DNA from: Arenibacter sp. P308M17
Lineage (GTDB): Bacteria; Bacteroidota; Bacteroidia; Flavobacteriales; Flavobacteriaceae
DNA length: 64,000 nt
Direction: 5' to 3'
Assembly: GCF_003426735.1 (NCBI RefSeq)
Contig: NZ_QVON01000001.1
Coordinates: 930,001 to 994,000 of the forward strand
Numbering within the stretch: the first letter of the stretch is position 1; every line of letters starts with the position of its first letter. Below are positions 43,580 through 51,673 of the stretch, piece by piece. Both the position numbers and the translations under genes were made by a program. Below the pieces are notes generated by a model that saw only the letters and a program-made list of their open reading frames with translations, ran no database searches and was not told the origin of the DNA.

Positions 43580-44035
43580 TTAATTGGCAAGTGCACCGAT
43601 ATTACCTTGGGTAATAATTATCTCCAAGTGTTCCTCATTTTGATGGATCTTAATATGGCCTTCAAATTTTAAAAGTTGTTCGTAGGTAATAGGTGTTCCA
43701 TCGTCCAGGGTAGTTACAATGGTACTACTGGATTCGCAATCACAGTCAATGGGCGCTAAGGTAATGGCCACTTCACCACCGGTTGCCACATCGTTAAAAT
43801 AAATAAATGCCGGATGTATGTCCTTGGAAGCACCATTTATCTCCAAAAGAATGGTGGTTGACCCATCTTCGTTTTTTGTAAAGCTTACCTTTCCCGAGAT
43901 TTTTGAATTGGAAACAGAGCTCAAGGGATACACCTTAACACTCGTAGAGGGATCGTTAGAGGAGGGGTCATCTTTCCCACAACTAGTAATTAATAATGAG
44001 ATTGATACTAGGAACAAAAAGTAATATTTTTTCAT
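43580..44035 (-). CDS. CHRD-domain lipoprotein
   Basis: A 151-residue lipoprotein: signal with lipobox LLITSC (Cys19), then a CHRD-like domain (about 35-150). Recognisable elements are SKISGKVSFTKNEDGSTTILLEINGA and HPAFIYFNDVATGGEVAITL, the latter like the H...G segments of CHRD proteins. CHRD domains were named from chordin; their bacterial role is unknown. A terminator closes the gene and no operon partner is present. Confidence 0.75.
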   Translation of the reverse strand: MKKYYFLFLVSISLLITSCGKDDPSSNDPSTSVKVYPLSSVSNSKISGKVSFTKNEDGSTTILLEINGASKDIHPAFIYFNDVATGGEVAITLAPIDCDCESSSTIVTTLDDGTPITYEQLLKFEGHIKIHQNEEHLEIIITQGNIGALAN

Positions 44036-44485
44036 TTTACGGAGGTTTTGTTTTCCAAAGGTTCCGAAATAATTTGATCAATATTCTATAAAAACTTTTA
44101 TTGGTCCAAATATTCGATGAAATGTAAATAAATACTTACTTAAAATATAAAGGAGGTTAAAATAATCCTATTTTAAGGTAAATAAATATAAGGGAGTCTT
44201 TAGAACATGACAAAAAATAGTTTTTCGTCATCGCGAGGTTCGAAGCGATCTGTCGCCCATTGGGCAGATTGCTTCACTTTGTTCGCAATGACGCATTTTT
44301 ATGCTCTAATCGGTTTTTGTCATGTACTGTTCAGGGATACTGTATTTTGAAGATAAGAAATTCTGTACAGGGTGGTTTTGTTTTGAATAAGTACCCGACA
44401 ACTTCGTTTACGAATTTTAATGTAGGGCAGGAATTTTAAAAATGGTCCAGAAACAGGGGTGTTAGGGGATAAATACTTTCTACCT
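44036..44485. other. Long spacer carrying a REP-like element
   Basis: The 44205-44325 portion is an inverted-end element (listed separately). The rest, 44036-44204 and 44326-44485, is AT-rich and shows nothing I can assign. A possible promoter for the CHRD gene lies close to its start but no consensus match is clear. Confidence 0.5.
44205..44325. repeat. 121-bp REP-like element with 12-bp perfect inverted ends
   Basis: ACATGACAAAAA (44205-44216) is the exact reverse complement of TTTTTGTCATGT (44314-44325). The core contains CATCGCGAGGTTCGAAGCGA and AGATTGCTTCACTTTGTTCG, matching the widely dispersed bacterial repeat of the form ATTGCGAGG...GAAGCAATCTG. It is probably a REP-type or miniature mobile element; no transposase is nearby. 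Confidence 0.75.
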
Positions 44486-44652
44486 CAGTGTCCTTTCAAA
44501 CCTAATTTAACATCCCAAATCTTGTTCTTTTTCACTTGGGCTTCGTTAAAAAAAAACAGTTCCGTAGCTATGGCTATGCAACATTTTTTTTGCCTTGGCC
44601 AGTTAAAAAATATCGGCGACTTAAACTACACAGGAGCGTTGACCCCACACTA
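44486..44652. repeat. 167-bp element (TAGTGTCC family, copy 3)
   Basis: The left end reads CAGTGTCC (44486-44493); the right end reads GCGTTGACCCCACACTA (44636-44652), matching the right end of the element at 4744 (ACGTTGACAGGACACTA). The interior shares CCTAATTTAA, CGTAGCTATGGCTATG (44563-44578) and TGCCTTGGCC. The right-end TAG on the minus strand is the stop of the 34-residue gene. Length is almost the same as copy 1 (169). Confidence 0.6.
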
Positions 44653-44754
44653 GGATTTTTTGGCTTTCTTGTCCCTTTTTGCCGCTTTCTTTTCCTTGGC
44701 GGATAAAACGGGTTCCTTTTTTACATTTTTCTTTGCATCTTGACTCTTTGCCAT
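44650..44754 (-). CDS. 34-residue Lys/Ala-rich small protein
   Basis: An ATG at 44754 (minus) opens a 34-codon frame encoding a very basic, Lys/Ala-rich, helix-prone peptide (MAKSQDAKKNV start, SAKEKKAAKR middle, KKAKKS end). Short Lys-rich ORFs of this kind recur, as I recall, in flavobacterial genomes; the function is unknown, perhaps nucleic-acid binding. The frame is uninterrupted and ends in a TAG belonging to the adjoining element. The alternative is a chance frame, since it is too short to judge by length alone. Confidence 0.55.
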   Translation of the reverse strand: MAKSQDAKKNVKKEPVLSAKEKKAAKRDKKAKKS

Positions 44755-45095
44755 AAGATTTGTTTTTATCAAATGTACTCATTATTTACATTTGTAGTAA
44801 TTTCCGATCTGTAATTTATGTAATCGGTCGTAATAATTAGGTTAACTATCAAAATGTTTCCCCTGAGGAAAGAGAGCGGGCAAGCCTGCCTGTATCCTAT
44901 GGTTGTCAGGATTGGTTTCTATTAATGGGGGAGTCCACGGTTAGCAGTGGCAGTGGGCAGTGTTTTTTTGCATACTGCATACTGCATACAGCCAACTTAC
45001 CATCCAGTCCTTATCAAGGAATTTCATCCTGTTTCAAAGCCCCTGTCTTGGCCGATAGGTTTGTAATTTTGTTGTGTAGTTGAGTTTCGTCAATA
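44755..45095. repeat. Gene-free spacer with a dispersed repeat
   Basis: From about 44895 to 45090 the sequence matches 61063-61257, e.g. CCAGTCCTTATCAAGGAATT against CCAGTCTTTGTCAAAGAATT. The region at 26851-26971 is a more diverged copy. CATACTGCATACTGCATAC (44970-44988) is a short tandem repeat inside. No promoter is identified. Confidence 0.7.
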
Positions 45096-45944
45096 TTACT
45101 GAACGGGAACCCTCTTTTCTGCCCTTAGTTTGGCAAGAATTTTTTCCAATTTCTTAGGTTTGTCCGCAAACTTTTCCAAATCAATGATTTCTACTTTTCG
45201 GAAGTCTACCGGGTGACTCTCGCTTTGTAGGGAAATGCTTCCGGACTTTAGAAATTTGCCTTGTTCCGATCCCTTTATGGGGTCTAGTTGGGGTTTGTTG
45301 TATCGCATAACTTCTTCCCCATTTACATAATGGACAATTAGGGAGTCCCTTAGGACAAGGACTTCCGCCCTTACCCATTGATTACCGTGGTAAGTTTTGG
45401 AAGTGGAATTGGTGCAATGTTGTTTTACTATTTTGCCTTTCATTTCGAACTGGGTGCCGGGGGTGCATAAATTGGCCGTAGAACGTTCGTCCCTGCCATT
45501 TCCTCCCAATAACTGTACCTCAATGGAATTTGGGAAATCCTGGTCCAATGTCATGGTCGCTGGATCCTGACCGTGAACCATTATGCCACTGTTCCTAAAG
45601 GCCCACCCCGGTCCTCCCTTAACTTGATCGCCAACAAATCTATATTCAACGCCTATTAAATAGGAAGAAAATGGCTCCTTATAAAACAGATGTCCAAATT
45701 GTTCGTCAAATTTGGTATAGTCATCATATCTTACCTGAATATTTCCGTCCTTGACCTGAAATGTATTGCCAAAATTATCGTTCAATTTATGGTACCTTAT
45801 TTTTAATTGCCAGTCATTTAGATCCTTTCCGTTGAACAACCGTTTCCACTTCATGTTCTTTTGTGCTCCACATTCACTAGAGCTAAGACCTATACCAATG
45901 ATTAGGAAAATGATAAAAAGATTTTTGTTGTATTTGGCGTTCAT
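45096..45944 (-). CDS. Secreted DUF1080 (3-keto-disaccharide hydrolase-like) protein
   Basis: A 282-residue secreted protein from the ATG at 45944; an ATG at 45968 would add eight residues. A signal peptide is at about 1-28. The DUF1080 beta-sandwich begins with KWKRLFNGKDLNDWQLK, and the domain motifs GPGWAFRNSGIMVHGQDPATM, SIEVQLLGG and VDFRKVEIIDL are seen. Family members include 3-keto-disaccharide hydrolases and laminarinase-like folds. It is adjacent to, and divergent from, the SusC/SusD locus, so a carbohydrate role is likely; the substrate is unknown. Confidence 0.85.
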   Translation of the reverse strand: MNAKYNKNLFIIFLIIGIGLSSSECGAQKNMKWKRLFNGKDLNDWQLKIRYHKLNDNFGNTFQVKDGNIQVRYDDYTKFDEQFGHLFYKEPFSSYLIGVEYRFVGDQVKGGPGWAFRNSGIMVHGQDPATMTLDQDFPNSIEVQLLGGNGRDERSTANLCTPGTQFEMKGKIVKQHCTNSTSKTYHGNQWVRAEVLVLRDSLIVHYVNGEEVMRYNKPQLDPIKGSEQGKFLKSGSISLQSESHPVDFRKVEIIDLEKFADKPKKLEKILAKLRAEKRVPVQ

Positions 45945-46543
45945 AAAATGAATTATAGTTTGAAGCACCTAAAATAGTATTTTAAATTTAAAATAGTAAA
46001 CAGGTTAACCAGGGCATTTATTTTTTTGTCCCAATTGCCCAGCGATTTGTTAAAATATTGTTCAAATTACTATTTGCAAATGGTGGGTGGGAAAATTACC
46101 CAACTTCATGCCAGATTGTTTTTACTATCATAATATGGTCTAATTTATTCCGTATATATCCTAATAAATCCTATGGCACTAATAGTTTAACATGCTAAAC
46201 CCCTTGCCATTACTCTTAAAGGCAAATTATGAACATAGTGTATTTTGTAGCCTAATTTTTATGTTATGGGAGATTATGTTAATAAAAGAAGGAAATTTCT
46301 TTTTTTTTATTAAATCTATTCCTATATTAGAAAAGTTAAATAATTGTTAATACATAATTTTGAACTCTATTTTGCAAGAAATCAATAACTCTATGCAAGT
46401 AATTTTAAAATTTAAATAAAAAAGGTCTTAATATTTTTAGGATATGATATTTACCCTTGCAATGGGTTGTCCAAGATTTGTAGTTGCAAAATTAACAGGT
46501 TTATCTCAACTATCAGTATCTCAACTAACTTAATTTATTTATT
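45945..46543. promoter_or_regulatory. 575-base leader between DUF1080 and SusC genes
   Basis: A long AT-rich divergent region with no ORF. No clean TTG-N-TAnnTTTG match could be placed; candidates near 46440-46500 are imperfect. Its length suggests regulator binding sites, but none is recognisable. Confidence 0.35.
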
Positions 46544-49500
46544 ATGATGAAAAATCGCTTACAAAAATTGATCCCAAAAGCTAAGGGCTTTTTATTGCCT
46601 GTAATGCTGTTTTCTATGGGCATACCACCAGCATTTGCGTATGCAGGAATAGATGAACCATTTTCTTTTATGGAGAAAATACAATCGATTGTACAAGGCA
46701 AGGTTTTGGACGAGGACGGTCTTCCGTTACCTGGGGCCAGTGTAGTCGTAAAAGGAACATCCACGGGTGCAGTAACAGATTTTGATGGTAATTATAGTAT
46801 AGAGGCGCCTTCCCAAGGTATTTTAGTTTTTAGCTATGTAGGTTACAAAACAACTGAAGTGGCCATCGGAGGAAAATCCACTGTTAATGCAACCCTTTCT
46901 ATTGATGCCGGACAGCTGGAGGAAGTTGTTGTTGTAGGTTATGGTACCCAGAAAAAGAAGAACCTGACCGGTTCTGTAGGTATTGCCGATGCCGAACGTC
47001 TAGAGAATAGGCCTATTACTTCGGCAGGACAGGGGTTACAGGGGGTAGTCCCCAACCTTAACATTTCTATCAGAAACGGGGATCCGAGCGAATCCGCCGA
47101 ATTTAATATTAGAGGTTTTACTTCTATAAATGGGGGAAGCCCTTTAATATTGGTAGATGGAGTACCCATGGACCTTGAACGTATCAATCCAAATGATATC
47201 AAAAGTGTTTCAGTACTTAAAGATGCTTCGGCTGCCGCTGTCTATGGTGCAAGGGGTGCTTTTGGGGTTATCTTGGTAGAAACGAAAAAGGGTAGGGTCG
47301 GCAAGACTACTATCAATTTTAGTACACAGCAATCCTACGCAAAGCCTATATTTAATATAGATCCCGTAACCGATCCATATGATTTGGTAAACTATCTTAA
47401 CGAGGCGCAAATTCGTACCAGTGGACAACCAAGATATGATGAGGATTATGTAACCGGTACAAAAAGGTATTCTGAAAACCCCATAGCGGCAAATGAGTGG
47501 GGTGTGGTAAACGGAAATCTTCGTTTTTATGGTTACAATGATTATAACAACAGGGCCATTGCCGATTTCGCACCCCAACAGACCTATGATTTTAGCATAA
47601 GCGGGGCTACCGAAAAGGCATCCTATTATGTGTCGTTCGGGTATCTCAATAAAGACGGATACATTAACAATAGCGAAAAAAATGAGAAGTTCAAACGTTA
47701 TAACGTATTGATGAAAACGGACTACAAAGTAAATGATTGGCTCAGCTTGGATTCAAAAATTGTGTTTAATGCCCAAAATAGTGACAAACCGCATTTTTAC
47801 AATTGGGATGTCAACATCAATTCCGTTGCCAGGGTAAATGCCATTACACCCGTAGAATTTCCCGATTTACCGTATTATCTTACACCTGGGGATCATGCAG
47901 TTTATGAGCCTTACATTGGTAAATACTTTGGAGGCACCATATTTCTGCCTTATTTGGAAGACGGTGGGCGCGATACTTTTGTAACCGGCGATACTTGGTT
48001 AACACAAGGGATTACTTTAGACCCTCTCCCCGGCCTAAAAATCAGAAGTGATTTCTCATACAATACGTCTAACAGAAACGATAAGGAGGTTGCAAGTAAA
48101 ATTGAAATAATAGATACAGACCTAAATGCAGATCCTATTATTACCAATGGCCTTAGTGGAAATGACTATATTCAAGAATCCAATGATCGCAATGAATATT
48201 ATGTTTTTAATGCTTTTGCGGAATACGAGTTCAATGCTGATCGTGCAGATAAAGACCACTTCTTAAAAGCCATGATCGGTTTTAACCAAGAATGGGGACA
48301 TAAGCGCTATTTTTCTGCACGGGCACAAACCTTGATAACCCCTGCCATTACAAATATTAAAGCCACTACGGGTGCACAGACAACAAATGGAAACGAAACG
48401 GCAATTTCGTTGAGAGGTGGTTTTTATCGTTTAAACTATATTTATAAGGATCGATACCTTTTTGAGGCCAATGGTCGTTATGACGGTACTTCGCGTTTTC
48501 CTACGGATGATAGATTTGGATTTTTCCCCTCTTTTTCTGCGGGTTGGAACATCTCTGAAGAGTCTTTTATGAGTGGTGCCAGCGGTTGGTTGGATCAGTT
48601 TAAGATACGTGGCTCTTGGGGTACTTTGGGGAATCAATCGGTAGAGGACAGTAATGGGAATGACATATTTTACCCTTATATCTCAAGCCTGAATTCGGGC
48701 ACTTCCGCATATATTCTAGGTTCGGGCAGAACTCCCTATGTAGGTCCTGGAGGTCTGGTCAGTCCAAGTTTAACTTGGGAAACTGTCGTCTCCAAGAACA
48801 TTGGACTTGATTTGGCGCTATTTAAAAATAAGCTGGCCATTACGGCGGATTATTATACACGTGATACCGAGGACATGCTGATGTCCGTAAGCTACCCCGG
48901 ACTTTTAGGAACCAACGCACCTGCAACAAATGCAGCCGATTTGAGGACCAAAGGTTGGGAGCTTTCCGTTACATGGCGCGATACCTTTGGTGAGCATGGC
49001 CGATGGGGCTTAAACCTTGCCCTGGCCGACAGTCAATCGGAAATCACCAAATATATTAATCCTTCTGGGGCATTATCTGAATATTATGTAGGACAGAAGA
49101 TAGGCGATATCTGGGGATATGAAACGGTGGGAATTTTTCAGGACCAGGCCCAGTTGGATGCAGCACCGGACCAATCGTTCATAGATCCGAACTTCCTGGT
49201 CGGGGACATGCAGTATGCCGACCTTAATGGTGATGATAAAATAGATAGTGGAAGTAATACCTTAAGCGATCCTGGAGATCGCAGGATCATAGGGAATACA
49301 ACTCCGCGATATTCCTTTGGGATCAACCCTGATGTTAAATACAAAAATTGGTCTTTGGATCTCTTTTTTCAAGGTTTATTTAGGGACTACCTTCCCGGAA
49401 ACGGCAATTGGAATGCCTTTTACCCTAATAATTCGGGGGTAACGGAAAAGTATTACTTAACGGAATCATGGAGTCCCGATAATCGGGATGCCTATTTTGC

Positions 49501-49786
49501 TGCACCACTGGTCGGAACCTCCAACAAGCGTAATATTGTACCCCAGTCCCGTTATGTACAGGACGCGGCCTATATTCGTCTTAAAAACGTTACGCTTAGT
49601 TATAATCTGCCCAACAATGTCCTTGAAAATCTGGGTATGGATAAATTTCAGCTATACCTATCTGGCCAGAACCTTTGGGAGTATACTAAAATGCACAAAC
49701 CTCTTGATCCTGAATCGGTGTTTACGGTAACCCAAGAATATTATTTACAGCGAATCTTTACGTTTGGAGTCAACGCATCATTTTAA
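46544..49786 (+). CDS. SusC/RagA-type TonB-dependent receptor
   Basis: A 1080-residue outer-membrane importer working with the SusD lipoprotein. Parts: signal (about 1-32), CarboxypepD_reg-like domain (about 50-115; VQGKVLDEDGLPLPGASVVV), TonB box region (LEEVVVVGYGTQ, about 126-137), plug (about 140-270), then a 22-strand barrel ending FTFGVNASF. No N-terminal sigma/anti-sigma signalling extension is present. The ATGATG at 46544 gives two equal starts. The SusD gene follows 17 bases later. Confidence 0.96.
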   Translation: MMKNRLQKLIPKAKGFLLPVMLFSMGIPPAFAYAGIDEPFSFMEKIQSIVQGKVLDEDGLPLPGASVVVKGTSTGAVTDFDGNYSIEAPSQGILVFSYVGYKTTEVAIGGKSTVNATLSIDAGQLEEVVVVGYGTQKKKNLTGSVGIADAERLENRPITSAGQGLQGVVPNLNISIRNGDPSESAEFNIRGFTSINGGSPLILVDGVPMDLERINPNDIKSVSVLKDASAAAVYGARGAFGVILVETKKGRVGKTTINFSTQQSYAKPIFNIDPVTDPYDLVNYLNEAQIRTSGQPRYDEDYVTGTKRYSENPIAANEWGVVNGNLRFYGYNDYNNRAIADFAPQQTYDFSISGATEKASYYVSFGYLNKDGYINNSEKNEKFKRYNVLMKTDYKVNDWLSLDSKIVFNAQNSDKPHFYNWDVNINSVARVNAITPVEFPDLPYYLTPGDHAVYEPYIGKYFGGTIFLPYLEDGGRDTFVTGDTWLTQGITLDPLPGLKIRSDFSYNTSNRNDKEVASKIEIIDTDLNADPIITNGLSGNDYIQESNDRNEYYVFNAFAEYEFNADRADKDHFLKAMIGFNQEWGHKRYFSARAQTLITPAITNIKATTGAQTTNGNETAISLRGGFYRLNYIYKDRYLFEANGRYDGTSRFPTDDRFGFFPSFSAGWNISEESFMSGASGWLDQFKIRGSWGTLGNQSVEDSNGNDIFYPYISSLNSGTSAYILGSGRTPYVGPGGLVSPSLTWETVVSKNIGLDLALFKNKLAITADYYTRDTEDMLMSVSYPGLLGTNAPATNAADLRTKGWELSVTWRDTFGEHGRWGLNLALADSQSEITKYINPSGALSEYYVGQKIGDIWGYETVGIFQDQAQLDAAPDQSFIDPNFLVGDMQYADLNGDDKIDSGSNTLSDPGDRRIIGNTTPRYSFGINPDVKYKNWSLDLFFQGLFRDYLPGNGNWNAFYPNNSGVTEKYYLTESWSPDNRDAYFAAPLVGTSNKRNIVPQSRYVQDAAYIRLKNVTLSYNLPNNVLENLGMDKFQLYLSGQNLWEYTKMHKPLDPESVFTVTQEYYLQRIFTFGVNASF

Positions 49787-49803
49787 TTTAAAAAATATAT
49801 ACT

Positions 49804-51579
49804 ATGAGAACTAATAGAATTAAAGATATAATGCGGTTTTCGACGATACTCCTTTTGTTTGGCTGCAACGATGATTTTCTGGAAAGATTGCCGTTAGATG
49901 GAGTTAGCGATGCCACCTTCTGGTCTACTGAAAGCGATTTACAGGTGTACAATAACAATTTTTATCACCTAGCGCGGATCGATTCCGATATCCCGATCAT
50001 GATGGGCCATCAAGAAGGGTTTGAAAGCAACAATACCAGTATTTGGTATTTGGATGAAGCCTCCGATAACATTACGGCCCAGCATAACCGACATGATCGT
50101 TATAGAAATTTACGGGCCGGCATTTATACGGTTCCCGATGGTTCCCAACAGTACGGTTATCGCGGATGGAATTTCGTACGCTCTTTGAATATTGGCCTTC
50201 AGCACTATGACCTTGCCAATGTTTCTGAAGAAATTAAAGATAAATATAGGGCTGAAGCACGTCTTTTTAGAGGTTGGTTCTATGCCGATAAGGTTTCGAA
50301 ATTTGGGGACATCACTTGGATGGATGAAGAACTTTCTACGGATTCGGAAGAATTGTTCAGTGCCAGAACCCCGCGCAATGAAGTTATGTTGAATGTTTTG
50401 GCAGATTTGAATTTTGCTTCCCAAAACCTACCAGAGGCTTGGGGCGATGGGGGCAATCATGGGCGATTGAATCGGTGGGCCGCTTTATTGATCAAATCAA
50501 GAATATGTCTATTTGAGGGTACATGGCAAAAATACCACGGTGGCAGTAATAGTGAAATGTGGCTTACCGAGGCGGCCAATGCGGCAAAAGAGCTAATAGA
50601 AAATAGCCCTTATTCACTATATAGCACAGGAGATCCTGAACATGATTATAATGCCTATCACCGGCAATTGGACCTTGATGGCAATCCTGAGGTTATTTTA
50701 TGGAGGAAATACGATCCAGGACAGTATACCAATCACGTAATGTCCTATTGGAGAGGATATAACGGTGGAGCAACCAAAAGTATGGTCGAAGATTATCTGT
50801 GCACTGATGGACTGCCTATCACCCTATCCGGACTATATGCAGGAGATGGCCAAATTGAAGATGTTTTCGAAAACCGGGATCCGCGTCTTCGACAAACAAT
50901 TCTGCACCCAGATGACCGGGAATACTATAACTTCGGCAATAGTGGAGATTTTACCTATCCTCGCGTAACCGGTATGGTAGGTGGAGAAAAAAGTGCAACG
51001 GGCTATCATATCATTAAAGTTTATGATGTTGAGGCAGCTTACAGATCGTACAATACTTCATGGACTCCGGCCATTACTTTGCGTTTGGGTGAGGCCTTGC
51101 TCAATTATGCGGAAGCAGTGGCCGAATTGGGCACCATTACCCAAGACGATTTGGATATGACGATCAATGCCTTACGGGATCGTGTGGCCATGCCACACCT
51201 TGATATGGCCAATGTGCCGGTTGATCCCCGGTATACAGATGACGGAATATCCCCATTGATTGCTGAGATCAGAAGGGAGCGACGCATTGAGTTGTTTATG
51301 GAAGGTTTTCGTTATGACGACCTTCGCCGATGGAAACAAGGGGCAAAATTGCAGAAGAAAGATTTTGGTATGTTGTGGGATGCAGCGGCCGAGGCACGCT
51401 ATGTTGGAGCTACGGTAAAAACGGCCGTAGATCCCATTTCGGGAAAAACCTATATAGATCCGTTTGGGGGTTCAGCATGGGCTACCCCGCAGTTTGACGA
51501 GAACAAACACTATTTGTGGCCAATTCCACTTTCGGAAATAGCGCAAAATCCCGACCTAGGTCAAAATCCTGGGTGGTAA
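49804..51579 (+). CDS. SusD/RagB-family nutrient-binding lipoprotein
   Basis: A 591-residue surface lipoprotein. The lipobox LLFGC places the modified Cys at 21. SusD TPR-like helices follow, with EARLFRGWFYADKVSKFGD, and the C-terminal RRERRIELFMEGFRYDDLRRW typical of the family, ending YLWPIPLSEIAQNPDLGQNPGW. It caps the SusC barrel to capture glycans. A terminator follows at 51599. Confidence 0.96.
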   Translation: MRTNRIKDIMRFSTILLLFGCNDDFLERLPLDGVSDATFWSTESDLQVYNNNFYHLARIDSDIPIMMGHQEGFESNNTSIWYLDEASDNITAQHNRHDRYRNLRAGIYTVPDGSQQYGYRGWNFVRSLNIGLQHYDLANVSEEIKDKYRAEARLFRGWFYADKVSKFGDITWMDEELSTDSEELFSARTPRNEVMLNVLADLNFASQNLPEAWGDGGNHGRLNRWAALLIKSRICLFEGTWQKYHGGSNSEMWLTEAANAAKELIENSPYSLYSTGDPEHDYNAYHRQLDLDGNPEVILWRKYDPGQYTNHVMSYWRGYNGGATKSMVEDYLCTDGLPITLSGLYAGDGQIEDVFENRDPRLRQTILHPDDREYYNFGNSGDFTYPRVTGMVGGEKSATGYHIIKVYDVEAAYRSYNTSWTPAITLRLGEALLNYAEAVAELGTITQDDLDMTINALRDRVAMPHLDMANVPVDPRYTDDGISPLIAEIRRERRIELFMEGFRYDDLRRWKQGAKLQKKDFGMLWDAAAEARYVGATVKTAVDPISGKTYIDPFGGSAWATPQFDENKHYLWPIPLSEIAQNPDLGQNPGW

Positions 51580-51598
51580 TAGACATTAATTTAATGAG

Positions 51599-51632
51599 AC
51601 ATGGCCATCCAAAGTTGATGGCTATGTTTTTT
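51599..51632 (+). terminator. Terminator after the SusD gene
   Basis: ACATGGCCATC (51599-51609) pairs, with one G-U pair, to GATGGCTATGT (51617-51627), followed by six T. It separates susCD from the lyase gene. Confidence 0.75.
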
Positions 51633-51673
51633 AAATATCTGAACGATTTCATTAATACTTAAACCAATTCCAA

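Noticed and set aside
44205-44325. CRISPR or tRNA in the REP-like region
   Set aside because: No regularly spaced repeats, and no cloverleaf; the symmetry is that of a single inverted-end element.
44459-44653. 64-codon plus-strand frame
   Set aside because: It coincides with the repeat element at 44486-44652 and shows no protein-like features.
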